Source of the DNA: Variovorax sp. CAN15
GTDB taxonomy: Bacteria; Pseudomonadota; Gammaproteobacteria; Burkholderiales; Burkholderiaceae_C
Assembly: GCF_030462475.1 (NCBI RefSeq)
Contig: NZ_JASMRZ010000009.1
Coordinates: 67,546 to 131,545, forward strand
Reading direction: 5' to 3'
Length of the DNA: 64,000 nt
Shown here piece after piece: positions 45,183-56,156 of the stretch. Position 1 is the stretch's first letter, and each line of letters starts with the position of its first letter. The translations under genes were made by a program, and so were the position numbers. The notes under the pieces were generated by a model. It made no database searches. It was given only the letters and a program-made list of their open reading frames with translations, and was not told the origin of the DNA.

Positions 45183-46796
45183 TCAGCCCAGCATCGGGGC
45201 GTGGCCCAGGGGCCACGGGTTGGAGTCGTCCACCGCGAGCCATTGGCGCGCGAGCGGCGCGCCGTCTTCCTGCCATGCACCGCGCGCGAGCGCCTGCTCG
45301 AGCGGGAAGATGTGTTCCATGTGGCCACCGAGCGCCTCGTAGTCGTCGCGCCGCATGCTGAACTCGATGGGCGCGACGATGGCCGGCGTGGGCACGGTGC
45401 CGAAGCTGTTGTCGGGCATGCGCATGACGTCGGCCATCACGGTGATGCCGCCGCCGGGCCACACATAGGCCGGCGCGCCGCCGCAGGTGACATTGACCAG
45501 CGCGCGCTTGATGGCGCGCGTGAGCAGCACCGGGTTCTCGGTGACGCCCGCGCGCAGGCTGCCGCCCGCACCACCGAGGAACAGCACGGTGCACAGCGAC
45601 GGTTCGCAGTTCTCGCCGATGCGGTCGACGATGCGTTTCACTTCCGGCGGCATGGGCTGTTCGACGGGCTTCAGTGCATCGTCGAGCACGTACCACTGCG
45701 CGTGCTCGCCGGTGGTCGACGTCATGAGCAGGCGCAGGCCGGGGCGGGCGACGCCCTCTTCCCAGCCTTCGATGATCGCGAGCGGATCGGCGATGTCGGT
45801 GCCGCCCCAGCCGTTGCCCGGATTCGCCACCTGGAAGTAGCGCCCCGGCGTGGACTTGCGGCCCAGCATCTGGATGCCCGAAGGCGCCATGTCGAGGCAG
45901 CGGCCGGCCTGGTGCTCGGTGAGCACGCCGGTGATGTGGTCGTCGACCACCACCACTTCGTCGGCCACGCCGGCGAACTGGCGCGCGAAGATGCCGACCG
46001 CGGCCGAGCCGCAGCCCACGCGCATGCGCTGCTCTTCCACGCCGTTGACGATGGGCGCCCTGCCAGCCTGGATGACGAGGGTGGAGCCACCGTCGATGGT
46101 GCACTCCACCGCCTTCTTGTTGCCCAGCAGCTGCATCAGCTCGGCCGTCATGCGGCCTTCCTTCTTGCTGCCGCCGGTGAGGTGGTGCACGCCGCCGAGC
46201 GAGAGCATCTGCGAGCCGTATTCGGCCGTGGTCACATGGCCCACGACCTCGCCGCGGTAGCGCACGTTCGCCTGCTCGGGGCCGAGAAAGCGGTCGGTAT
46301 CGATCTTCACCTTGAAGCTGCAGTAGCTGAAGATGCCTTCGGTGACGACGGTGACCATGTCGACGCCCTGGGCCTTGGAAGCCACGATGAAGGGCGCGGG
46401 CTTGTAGTCGGGATAGGTGGTGGAAGAGCCCACGCCGGTGACGAAGACTTCGTCGGCGTGCAGCAGGTCGCCGTTCCAGTCGGGGCTGGCGGGGGCTTCC
46501 TCGGCGCCGGGGCGGTTGAAGGGAACCAGCGCGGGCTTCTCGCTTTCGACCGTACGGCGCAGCAGCACGACGGGATCGACGCGCACCAGCACGCCTTCCT
46601 TGTTGGCATAGCGGTCGCAGGCGCCGGTGCGGCCGTCGGAGATCTGGCACAGCACCGGGCAGGCGTTGCACTCGACCTTCGCCGTGCTCATGCGCTCGTT
46701 GCGCAGCGGCGCCTTGCCGAAGGCACTGCTGCCGGCTTCGGCCACCACGGGCATGTCCATGCCGGGGAGGCCATCTGTCTTGGTGTGTTCTGTCAT
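45183..46796 (-). CDS. 6-hydroxynicotinate reductase homologue
   Basis: About 537 residues. A Cys cluster VECNACPVLC...GACDRY places Cys at 43, 46, 50 and 60 (C-x2-C-x3-C-x9-C), likely an Fe-S site. Gly-rich stretches follow (GVGSSTTYPDYKPAPFIV, GNGWGGTDIADPLAIIEGW, LFLGGAGGSLRAGV, GGAPAYVWPGGGITVMADV). I recognise the family annotated as 6-hydroxynicotinate reductase after the Eubacterium barkeri enzyme, which uses ferredoxin to form 6-oxo-1,4,5,6-tetrahydronicotinate. ATG at 46796 is the likely start. The frame extends 38 codons further, but that part overlaps the operator region. An enamidase gene 2 kb away supports the call. Confidence 0.83.
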   Translation of the reverse strand: MTEHTKTDGLPGMDMPVVAEAGSSAFGKAPLRNERMSTAKVECNACPVLCQISDGRTGACDRYANKEGVLVRVDPVVLLRRTVESEKPALVPFNRPGAEEAPASPDWNGDLLHADEVFVTGVGSSTTYPDYKPAPFIVASKAQGVDMVTVVTEGIFSYCSFKVKIDTDRFLGPEQANVRYRGEVVGHVTTAEYGSQMLSLGGVHHLTGGSKKEGRMTAELMQLLGNKKAVECTIDGGSTLVIQAGRAPIVNGVEEQRMRVGCGSAAVGIFARQFAGVADEVVVVDDHITGVLTEHQAGRCLDMAPSGIQMLGRKSTPGRYFQVANPGNGWGGTDIADPLAIIEGWEEGVARPGLRLLMTSTTGEHAQWYVLDDALKPVEQPMPPEVKRIVDRIGENCEPSLCTVLFLGGAGGSLRAGVTENPVLLTRAIKRALVNVTCGGAPAYVWPGGGITVMADVMRMPDNSFGTVPTPAIVAPIEFSMRRDDYEALGGHMEHIFPLEQALARGAWQEDGAPLARQWLAVDDSNPWPLGHAPMLG

Positions 46797-47120
46797 CGGG
46801 GCGATCTCGTGGGCGTTCGGTGGTGTGCAAGGGGGCAGATCCAGGCTGCCGGGGTTTGCAACAAACGTGCCGCCCGCCTGCTTGTGCATCGACTGCCGTT
46901 TGTGTAGCATTCCCTACACTTTCATGTTGCATTCACTACATCAAAGGTCAATGTAGCAAACGGGCCCGATGCTTGCAATGGTGTTTTCTCGCGGTGTGCA
47001 TCGGGGTTTCTCCGACCAACGACAATGGAGGGTTCGGAGCCGGCCGGCGGCTTGCGCCCCAAAGGCGTGCACCCAGGCTCAGCCAACCTCCCCTGTTACC
47101 AACCAACTCTTGAGTTCCGT
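46797..47120. promoter_or_regulatory. 324-base divergent regulatory gap with tandem TGTAG palindromes
   Basis: Gap between the divergent 6-hydroxynicotinate reductase operon and fpr. Two 16-base near-palindromes occur: TGTAGCATTCCCTACA at 46903-46918 and TGTTGCATTCACTACA at 46925-46940. They start 22 bases apart, about two helical turns. A further half-site ATGTAG at 46951-46956 forms CTACAT-9-ATGTAG with the second site. The remaining gap (46960-47120) shows nothing I can name. The binding protein is unknown; the TetR gene at 48013 is the nearest candidate. Confidence 0.65.
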
Positions 47121-47894
47121 ATGAGTGCATTCAGCGAAGAACGCGTCCTGAGCGTCCACCACTGGACCGATCGCCTGTTCACCTTCACCACCACGCGCGA
47201 CCCGGCGCTGCGCTTCTCGAACGGTCATTTCACGATGATCGGCCTGAAGGTCAACAACAAGCCGCTGCTGCGCGCCTACAGCATCGTCAGCCCGAACTAC
47301 GAGGAGCATCTCGAGTTCCTGAGCATCAAGGTGGAAGACGGCCCGCTGACCTCGAAGCTGCAGCACATCCAGGTGGGCGACACCATCATCGTGGGCCGCA
47401 AGCCCACCGGCACGCTGCTGATCGACTACACGCTTCCGGGCAAGCGCCTGTACCTGTTCGGCACGGGCACCGGCCTCGCACCGTTCATGAGCATCATCCG
47501 CGACCCGGACACCTACGAGAAGTTCGAGCAGGTCATCCTGGTGCACGGCGTGCGCCAGGTCGACGAGCTGGCCTATCACGACCTCGTGACCGACCACCTG
47601 CCCAAGCACGAGTTCCTGGGCGAGATGATCGCCAAGCAGCTGCTGTACTACCCCACGGTCACGCGCGAGGAGTTCCGCAACCAGGGCCGCATCACCGACC
47701 TGATCGAGAGCAACAAGCTCACCGACGACCTCGGCCTGCCGCCGCTGAATGTCGAGGAAGACCGCGTCATGCTGTGCGGCAGCCCGGGCCTGCTGGTGGA
47801 CCTGAAGCACATTCTCGAGAAGCGCGGCTTCAAGGAAGGCAACACAAGCACGCCGGGCGACTTCGTCGTCGAGCGCGCCTTCGCCGAAAAGTAA
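47121..47894 (+). CDS. fpr: Ferredoxin/flavodoxin-NADP reductase
   Basis: 257 residues. The FAD motif RAYSIVSP is at 51-58, NADP-binding LFGTGTGLAPFMSIIRD near 116-132, and the C-terminal end FVVERAFAEK is typical of bacterial FPR subclass enzymes. It shuttles electrons between NADPH and ferredoxin or flavodoxin. Divergent placement from a ferredoxin-dependent reductase suggests it could feed that enzyme, but fpr is also a housekeeping gene in this group. ATG at 47121 begins the FPR core; the longer frame upstream is not conserved-looking. Confidence 0.93.
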   Translation: MSAFSEERVLSVHHWTDRLFTFTTTRDPALRFSNGHFTMIGLKVNNKPLLRAYSIVSPNYEEHLEFLSIKVEDGPLTSKLQHIQVGDTIIVGRKPTGTLLIDYTLPGKRLYLFGTGTGLAPFMSIIRDPDTYEKFEQVILVHGVRQVDELAYHDLVTDHLPKHEFLGEMIAKQLLYYPTVTREEFRNQGRITDLIESNKLTDDLGLPPLNVEEDRVMLCGSPGLLVDLKHILEKRGFKEGNTSTPGDFVVERAFAEK

Positions 47895-48012
47895 TGAAGG
47901 CCCCCCGGCTTTTCACTCGCTGTGCTCGTGTAACTCCACCCCCCGTGGGTGAGGCGCGGTCCGCCTTGGGGCGGCCCGGCGGCGACCGCCCCCCTCTTCG
48001 TCCCGCCCTCCG

Positions 48013-48759
48013 ATGGAACGCAAGGTAGTCACCAAGCCGCAGCGCCGCATGGGCGTGCGCGAGGCAGCTGCCCAGGCCACGCGCGACAGCATCCTGAAGG
48101 CGGCGACCAAGGTGTTCGCCAAGTACGGCTACGACGGCGGCAGCGTGGAGAAGATCTCCAAGGCCGCGAAGTCGTACGACCGGATGATCTACTACTACTT
48201 CGGCAGCAAGGAAGGACTCTTCATTGCCGTGCTCGAAGGCATCTACCAGCGCATGGACGACGCCGAGGCCGCCATTGCCCTCGACGCCTCGCGGCCGGTG
48301 GAGGCGCTCACCGAAGTCATCCGCTTCGTGCTGGGCTACTACCGCAAGAACCCCGAGTTCGTCACGCTGCTGAACACCGAGAACCTGCACAAGGGCCGGC
48401 ACATCTCGAAGTCGCTGCGCGCGCGCGAGTACTCGTCGCGCGCGGTGGCCATCATCGCGGAAATCCTGGCCAGCGGCGCCGCGCAAGGCCTGTTCCGCAA
48501 GGACCTTGTGGCGCGCGACATCTACCTGCTGATCGCGTCCACCGGCTATTTCTACACCTCCAACAGGCACACGCTCACCGCCTTCCTCGGCGAGCCGCTG
48601 GAGTCGCCGGAGGCGATCACGCACTGGGAAGACTTCGTGATCGAGACCGTGCTGCGCACCGTGCGCGCGGACGACGTACAAGACAACACCCCACCCCACG
48701 AGGAAAACACGAAATGGCAGAAATCGCAGCCGGCGGCAAGTCGGGCAAGGTCGTCATAA
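48013..48759 (+). CDS. TetR-family regulator next to enamidase gene
   Basis: Up to 248 residues. The helix-turn-helix region runs TRDSILKAATKVFAKYGYDGGSVEKISKAAKSYDRMIYYYFGSKEGLF (about 23-70), followed by a TetR C-terminal ligand domain. The start is uncertain: ATG 48013 has no clear ribosome site and ATG 48049 is possible. The 3' end overlaps the enamidase gene by 46 bases. Position suggests control of the nicotinate genes, probably with the pathway substrate or intermediate as ligand (inference). Confidence 0.88.
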   Translation: MERKVVTKPQRRMGVREAAAQATRDSILKAATKVFAKYGYDGGSVEKISKAAKSYDRMIYYYFGSKEGLFIAVLEGIYQRMDDAEAAIALDASRPVEALTEVIRFVLGYYRKNPEFVTLLNTENLHKGRHISKSLRAREYSSRAVAIIAEILASGAAQGLFRKDLVARDIYLLIASTGYFYTSNRHTLTAFLGEPLESPEAITHWEDFVIETVLRTVRADDVQDNTPPHEENTKWQKSQPAASRARSS

Positions 48760-49913
48760 AGAACATCGGGCTGCTGCTCTCGGGCGACATCGACAAGCCC
48801 ATCCTCGACGCCGACACCATCGTGGTGAACGACGGCCTGATCGTCGCGGTCGGCAAGGAAAAGGACTGCGACCTCGAAGGCGCGGTCACCGTCATCGACG
48901 CGAAGAAGACCTGCGTGGCACCCGGCCTGATTGACAGCCACGTGCACCCGGTGTTCGGCGACTGGACGCCGCGCCAGGGCCAGCTCGGCTGGATCGACTC
49001 GACCATGCACGGCGGCGTGACGACCATGATTTCCGCCGGCGAGGTGCACCTGCCCGGCCGCCCCAAGGACATCGTGGGCCTGAAGGCACTGGCCATCACG
49101 GCGCAGCGCGCGTTCGACAACTTCCGCCCCGGCGGCGTGAAGGTGCTGGCGGGCGCGCCCGTCATCGAGAAGGGCATGGTCGAGAGCGACTTCAAGGAAC
49201 TCGCCGAGGCCGGCGTGGGCCTGCTCGGCGAGGTGGGCCTGGGCTCGGTGAAGGCAGGCTACGAGGCCAAGGAGATGGTGGCCTGGGCGCGCAAGTACGG
49301 CATCCAGAGCACGATCCACACCGGCGGCCCGTCGATCCCCGGCTCGGGCCTGATCGACAAGGACGTGGTGCTCGAGGCCGACGCCGACGTCATCGGCCAC
49401 ATCAACGGCGGCCACACCTCGCTGCCCGAGGCGCATGTGTGCGAACTGTGCGAGAAGAGCTCGCGAGCCATCGAGATCGTGCACAACGGCAACGAGAAGG
49501 TCGCCATCGCCGCCGCGAAGGCCGCGCTGGAGCTCAAGTGCCCGCACCGCGTGATCCTCGGCACCGACGGCCCCGCGGGCTCGGGTGTGCAACCGCTGGG
49601 CATCCTGCGCATGGTGGCAATGCTGTCGTCCATCGCGAACATCCCGGCCGAGCTGGTGTTCTGCTTCGCGACCGGCAACACCGCGAAGATCCGCAAGCTC
49701 AACTGCGGCCTGGTCGAGGTGGGCCGCGCCGCCGACTTCGTCTTCATGGACCGCGCTCAGCATTCGCCCGCGCCGGGGCTGCTCGAGAGCGTTCAGCTCG
49801 GCGACATCCCGGGCGTGGGCATGGTGATGATCGACGGCATCGTGCGCTGCGGCCGCAGCCGCAACACGCCTCCGGCGACGGAGATTCCGGTCGTCGTCTC
49901 GGGCGCGCACTGA
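48714..49913 (+). CDS. Enamidase (6-oxo-1,4,5,6-tetrahydronicotinate amidohydrolase) homologue
   Basis: 399 residues, amidohydrolase superfamily. Metal-site motifs in order: HVHP at 76-79, GEVGLGS, TIHTGG, GHINGG and GTDGPAGSG. These and the flanks (VIKNIGLLLSGDIDKPIL, STMHGGVTTMISAGEVHLPGRPKD, DIPGVGMVMIDG, SRNTPP) closely follow the E. barkeri enamidase as I recall it. That enzyme opens the reduced pyridine ring to 2-formylglutarate plus ammonia. GAGGAAA lies seven bases before ATG 48714, inside the end of the tetR gene. Confidence 0.88.
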   Translation: MAEIAAGGKSGKVVIKNIGLLLSGDIDKPILDADTIVVNDGLIVAVGKEKDCDLEGAVTVIDAKKTCVAPGLIDSHVHPVFGDWTPRQGQLGWIDSTMHGGVTTMISAGEVHLPGRPKDIVGLKALAITAQRAFDNFRPGGVKVLAGAPVIEKGMVESDFKELAEAGVGLLGEVGLGSVKAGYEAKEMVAWARKYGIQSTIHTGGPSIPGSGLIDKDVVLEADADVIGHINGGHTSLPEAHVCELCEKSSRAIEIVHNGNEKVAIAAAKAALELKCPHRVILGTDGPAGSGVQPLGILRMVAMLSSIANIPAELVFCFATGNTAKIRKLNCGLVEVGRAADFVFMDRAQHSPAPGLLESVQLGDIPGVGMVMIDGIVRCGRSRNTPPATEIPVVVSGAH

Positions 49914-49937
49914 GCGCGCCACGCCGCACCGCCGGCC

Positions 49938-50339
49938 TCAGCCGCCGCGGTGCGAGCGGAAGACGAGGTAGCGCGCCGACAGGAAGTTGGCGCTCATGCC
50001 CGCGAGGCTGCCGAGCGCCACGCCGAGCGCCGCGGCCCATCGGCCCTCAACCCAGTGCAGCGTGAGCACGTAGGCGCCGTAGTTGAGCACCGCGCCGGCA
50101 GTCATGGTCGCGAGGTAGCCGAAGTATTCGCGCCAGATGGAACCGCCCGCAGCCGCGCTCGCCGCGAAGGTGTAGCGGCGGTTGAAGGCCCAGGTGGTCG
50201 TCGCCGCCGCAAGGAACGACACGACGCGCGCCGCGTACCAGCCCAGCAGCGGCGCCAGCAGGTAGAGCACCACCACATCGACCACGAGCCCGATCACGCC
50301 GACCACGGCGAAGGTGAGGAACTCGCGGCCGATCTTCAT
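49938..50339 (-). CDS. GtrA-family membrane protein
   Basis: 133 residues with four predicted membrane helices (FAVVGVIGLVVDVVVLYLLAPLLG; VSFLAAATTTWAFNRRYTF; LNYGAYVLTL; LGVALGSLAGMSANFLSARYLVF). The WAFNRRYTF motif is the GtrA family mark. GtrA proteins flip lipid-linked sugars across the inner membrane. The start overlaps the stop of the glycosyltransferase gene by 4 bases. It converges with the enamidase gene. Confidence 0.9.
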   Translation of the reverse strand: MKIGREFLTFAVVGVIGLVVDVVVLYLLAPLLGWYAARVVSFLAAATTTWAFNRRYTFAASAAAGGSIWREYFGYLATMTAGAVLNYGAYVLTLHWVEGRWAAALGVALGSLAGMSANFLSARYLVFRSHRGG

Positions 50340-51355
50340 CGCAGGGCATCCACCACGCGGGCCGCGCGTTCGCGCACGCTGGGAATCGCGAGGTAGCTCA
50401 GCCGCTTGGCCTCGCGGCGCCCCAGGGTGATGGCCTGCATGATGACGCCGCACACGAACGACAGCATCGCCGCCAGCATCGCGCCGGTGGCCAGCACCGC
50501 CGTGGGGAGCCGGGGCACGAGGCCGGTGTGCAGGTAGGTCATGACGACCGGCACGGCCAGCACGATCGACATCAGCGCCAGCAGCGCGCCGATGATCGAG
50601 AAGAACTGCAGCGGCCGTTCGCTCACGAACAGCTTGCAGATGGTCTTGAGGATGCGCCAGCCGTCGCGGTAGGTCGAGAGCTTGCTCACGGAGCCTTCGG
50701 GACGCGTGCTGTAGGCCGTGGCCTCCTCCGCATAGGGCATGCGCAATTCGAGGGCGTGCACGGTGAGCTCCGTCTCCGTCTCGAAACCCCGCGACAGCGC
50801 CGGGAACGACTTGGCATAGCGCCGCGAGAACACGCGGTAGCCCGACAGCATGTCGGTGAGCCCGCCGCCGAAGAGCTGCGCCACCGCGCCCGTGAGCATG
50901 CGGTTGCCGAAGCGGTGGCCGGCGCGATAGGTGTGCGCGTCCTGGCCGTCGTCCACGCGGCTGCCGACCACCATGTCGAGGTTGTCGCGCACCAGGCGGT
51001 CGATGAGCCGCGGCGCGGCGCCCGCGTCGTAGGTGGCGTCGCCGTCGACCATTACGTACACGTCGGCATCGACGTCGGCGAACATGCGCCGCACCACGTT
51101 GCCCTTGCCGCGCAGGGCCACGTGGGTGACGGTGGCGCCGGCCGCGCGCGCCACGCCTGCCGTGTCGTCGCTGGAGTTGTTGTCGAAGACGTGGATGTCG
51201 GCTTCGGGCAGCGCGGCGCGAAAGCCCCGCACCACCTGCTCGACGGCCAGCGCCTCGTTGTAGCAGGGGATCACCACGGCGATGCGCAGGCCGCCTCCGG
51301 CATTGCCGCGGGGCTCTTGCCGGATGCTGGTGGAGATGTCTGCGGCGTCGTTCAT
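50336..51355 (-). CDS. GT2 glycosyltransferase with C-terminal membrane helices (GtrB-like)
   Basis: 339 residues. The GT2 domain starts IAVVIPCYNEALAVEQVV, with the DNNSSDDT and MVDGDATYDAGAAP (DxD-like) motifs. Two C-terminal membrane helices follow (FFSIIGALLALMSIVLAVPVV; AVLATGAMLAAMLSFVCGVIMQAI). This is the polyprenyl-phosphate glycosyltransferase arrangement (GtrB/DPM type). It would charge a lipid carrier with sugar for GtrA to flip. It overlaps both neighbours by 4 bases. Confidence 0.92.
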   Translation of the reverse strand: MNDAADISTSIRQEPRGNAGGGLRIAVVIPCYNEALAVEQVVRGFRAALPEADIHVFDNNSSDDTAGVARAAGATVTHVALRGKGNVVRRMFADVDADVYVMVDGDATYDAGAAPRLIDRLVRDNLDMVVGSRVDDGQDAHTYRAGHRFGNRMLTGAVAQLFGGGLTDMLSGYRVFSRRYAKSFPALSRGFETETELTVHALELRMPYAEEATAYSTRPEGSVSKLSTYRDGWRILKTICKLFVSERPLQFFSIIGALLALMSIVLAVPVVMTYLHTGLVPRLPTAVLATGAMLAAMLSFVCGVIMQAITLGRREAKRLSYLAIPSVRERAARVVDALR

Positions 51356-53166
51356 GGTGCGGCGGGAAGGATACGGTAGACCCGGCTGCCGTCCTTCTCG
51401 TATTCCACTGCGAAGTACTTGTCGAAGTCGATGCGCGCGGTGAACACCGGCACCACCGTGTCGGGCAGCACCACCGCGACGAAGCCCATGCCCGAGAGCT
51501 TGCGCGCGAGATCGCCGCCCGACAGGCGTCCGAAGTCGGTGTAGCGCCAGGGCCCGAGGCTGTCGCCCCAGATGGGGTTGGGGCCGTAGTAGATCGCCTC
51601 GTTCAGCGCGATCTGGTAGACGCGGCCCTTGGCGTTGCGCCGCAGGTAGTCCATGACCGCGTAGCCCGGCACGTGCTTGCGCAGCACGGCTTCGCGGGCC
51701 TCGGGCGTGGTGGCGATCAGCGCGACCTTGGTGGCCGTCTGGCGCACGGAAACGGCGGCCAGCACCGCCAACAACAGCACGATCGCCCAGTCGCCCAGGC
51801 GGGCCGGGGTGCGTGCGGTGACGGCGGCGGGAGGCACGCCGGCAGCCGCAGCCCTGGCACCGACCACGCGGCGAAAGCCCGCGACGATCCAGCCGAACAC
51901 CACCTGCCAGCCGATGGCCGCGATGGCCGCCAGAAGCGGGAACGAGGCCGTCAGGTAGCGCGGATAGCGCGAGGTCGCGACCCAGACGATCACCGAGTAC
52001 AGGCAGAACCAGCCGGCCGCGCGCACCGCCGCCGAGCGCTTCCACAGCGGGCTGAAGGGCGCGAAGAACACCGACCACAGCAGCGCGTTGGGCAGCTCGG
52101 CATGCACGCGCACGTCGGCCACCTGCTGCACGTAGTCGGCCGGCGTCCATTCGGTGAAGCCGAACACGCGCGCGCCGATGGGGTTGAACGGGTCGCCCGT
52201 CATGACGGCGTTGCGCGCGTACCAGTACACGCACGGCAGCAGGAAGCAGGCGAACACCACCGCCCAGGCCTTGAGGCTGCGCTCGTGGCGGAAGACGAAG
52301 GGCGCCACCAGCGGCAGGAAGATCAGCGCCTGGTACTTCGAGCCCGCCGCCACGCCCAGGCAGAAGGCCGCGACGCCGAGCCAGCGGATGCCCCCGTGCG
52401 CCGGCTTGCCGATCTCGGACTCGCGCCACCACCACAGCGCCACGCAGGCCGACAGCACGAAAAGCGCCACGCCCATGTCGATGAGCGCGTTGGAGTAGTC
52501 GCCGAGCCCCAGCCAGATGGCTGCGCCGATGCATGCGGTGAGCCGGTCGGCATGCAGCGTGCCCAGGCGGTAGACCATGACCACCGACAGCGCCCCGGCC
52601 AGCCCGTTGAGGAAGTGCGGCAGCACGTCGTCGCCCAGTTGCAGCGCACCGGCGTACAGCAGGTTGTAGTTGTACGGGAACCAGGGGTAGCGCAGCCAGT
52701 CGTGGATGCCCAGCGAGCCGTGCTCTGCGACCTGCCGCGCATAGGGCAGGTGGTACATCAGCTCGTCGAAGGCGATGGGCGGCGCGAGCGGGGCGGCCAG
52801 CGCGGGCAGCACGACCAGCGCCAGCGCGATCGCCGCGACGCGCTCGACGTAGCTCCAGGGCGCCGCGGGCGGCTTGGCGAGCAGCAGCGCGCGCCGCTCG
52901 CGCAGCCACGAGGGCAGCTGGAGCGCCGCGGCCACCACGCCCACGGCGACGATCGCCGCGGTCGCGCCGGTCCTGAAGGCGCCGAAGATGGCCAGCGCCT
53001 GGAAGGCGCAGATGAAGATTCCTACACCCAGGGCCACGGCCATGGCGGCCTCGAGCCCCGCGTCGCGGCGCGGAGGCGGCGCGAGGCGGCCCAGCAGCGC
53101 GCGTCCATAGCCCCAGCAGCCCGTCACGAAAACCGCCAGGGCCGCGTAGTGCGCGGCTGCAAACAT
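51352..53166 (-). CDS. Polytopic membrane glycosyltransferase (GT-C type)
   Basis: 604 residues with about ten or more membrane helices. The first periplasmic loop holds a GT-C-like acidic motif (PPIAFDELMYHLPYARQVAEHG), and WLRYPWFPYNYNLLYAGAL resembles mannosyl/arabinosyl transferase loops. The soluble C-terminal end (KRNAKGRVYQIALNEAIYYGPNPI-type segment) is characteristic of this subgroup. It would transfer the flipped sugar to an unknown acceptor such as LPS or protein (inference). First gene of the trio. Confidence 0.85.
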   Translation of the reverse strand: MFAAAHYAALAVFVTGCWGYGRALLGRLAPPPRRDAGLEAAMAVALGVGIFICAFQALAIFGAFRTGATAAIVAVGVVAAALQLPSWLRERRALLLAKPPAAPWSYVERVAAIALALVVLPALAAPLAPPIAFDELMYHLPYARQVAEHGSLGIHDWLRYPWFPYNYNLLYAGALQLGDDVLPHFLNGLAGALSVVMVYRLGTLHADRLTACIGAAIWLGLGDYSNALIDMGVALFVLSACVALWWWRESEIGKPAHGGIRWLGVAAFCLGVAAGSKYQALIFLPLVAPFVFRHERSLKAWAVVFACFLLPCVYWYARNAVMTGDPFNPIGARVFGFTEWTPADYVQQVADVRVHAELPNALLWSVFFAPFSPLWKRSAAVRAAGWFCLYSVIVWVATSRYPRYLTASFPLLAAIAAIGWQVVFGWIVAGFRRVVGARAAAAGVPPAAVTARTPARLGDWAIVLLLAVLAAVSVRQTATKVALIATTPEAREAVLRKHVPGYAVMDYLRRNAKGRVYQIALNEAIYYGPNPIWGDSLGPWRYTDFGRLSGGDLARKLSGMGFVAVVLPDTVVPVFTARIDFDKYFAVEYEKDGSRVYRILPAAP

Positions 53167-53218
53167 CAGCTTCTGAATAACGACTCCCGGTGCCGAACGG
53201 CCGCGCCGGCCGGCAGGT

Positions 53219-55990
<2,772 letters not shown>

Positions 55991-56017
55991 GGCCTCACCT
56001 GCGGAAGAGTCGAACAG

Positions 56018-56088
56018 GCGAGCGTCGTTGTCGCCCCAAGCCTGACGGCCGGCCGCTGTGGCCCGCCGCTGCAACGCTCCTTGGGAAG
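56018..56088 (-). promoter_or_regulatory. S-adenosylhomocysteine (SAH) riboswitch upstream of metH
   Basis: Read on the minus strand, CCCAAGGAGCGTTGC is followed about 30 bases later by CAGGCTTGGGG, then ACAACGACGCTCGCC. CCCAAG pairs with CTTGGG (P1) and GAGCG pairs with CGCTC (pseudoknot helix). These are the conserved blocks of the SAH riboswitch, which activates ahcY and metH genes in beta- and gamma-proteobacteria when SAH rises. It lies 28 bases before the metH start. A TAAAAT just upstream (56094-56099) could be the -10 box. Confidence 0.85.
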
Positions 56089-56156
56089 CCGCGCATTTTA
56101 GGGGATTCGACCCTCCACGCGGTTATTCCGGGTTTGCGCGGCTGGCCGCCGGCCCT

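Noticed and set aside
47895-48012. GC-rich inverted pieces between fpr and tetR
   Set aside because: Possible repeat or terminator (CCGCC..GGCGG pieces), but no second copy in the window and no T run.
56000-56074. N-terminal extension of metH
   Set aside because: It reads through the SAH riboswitch and is not a MetH sequence.
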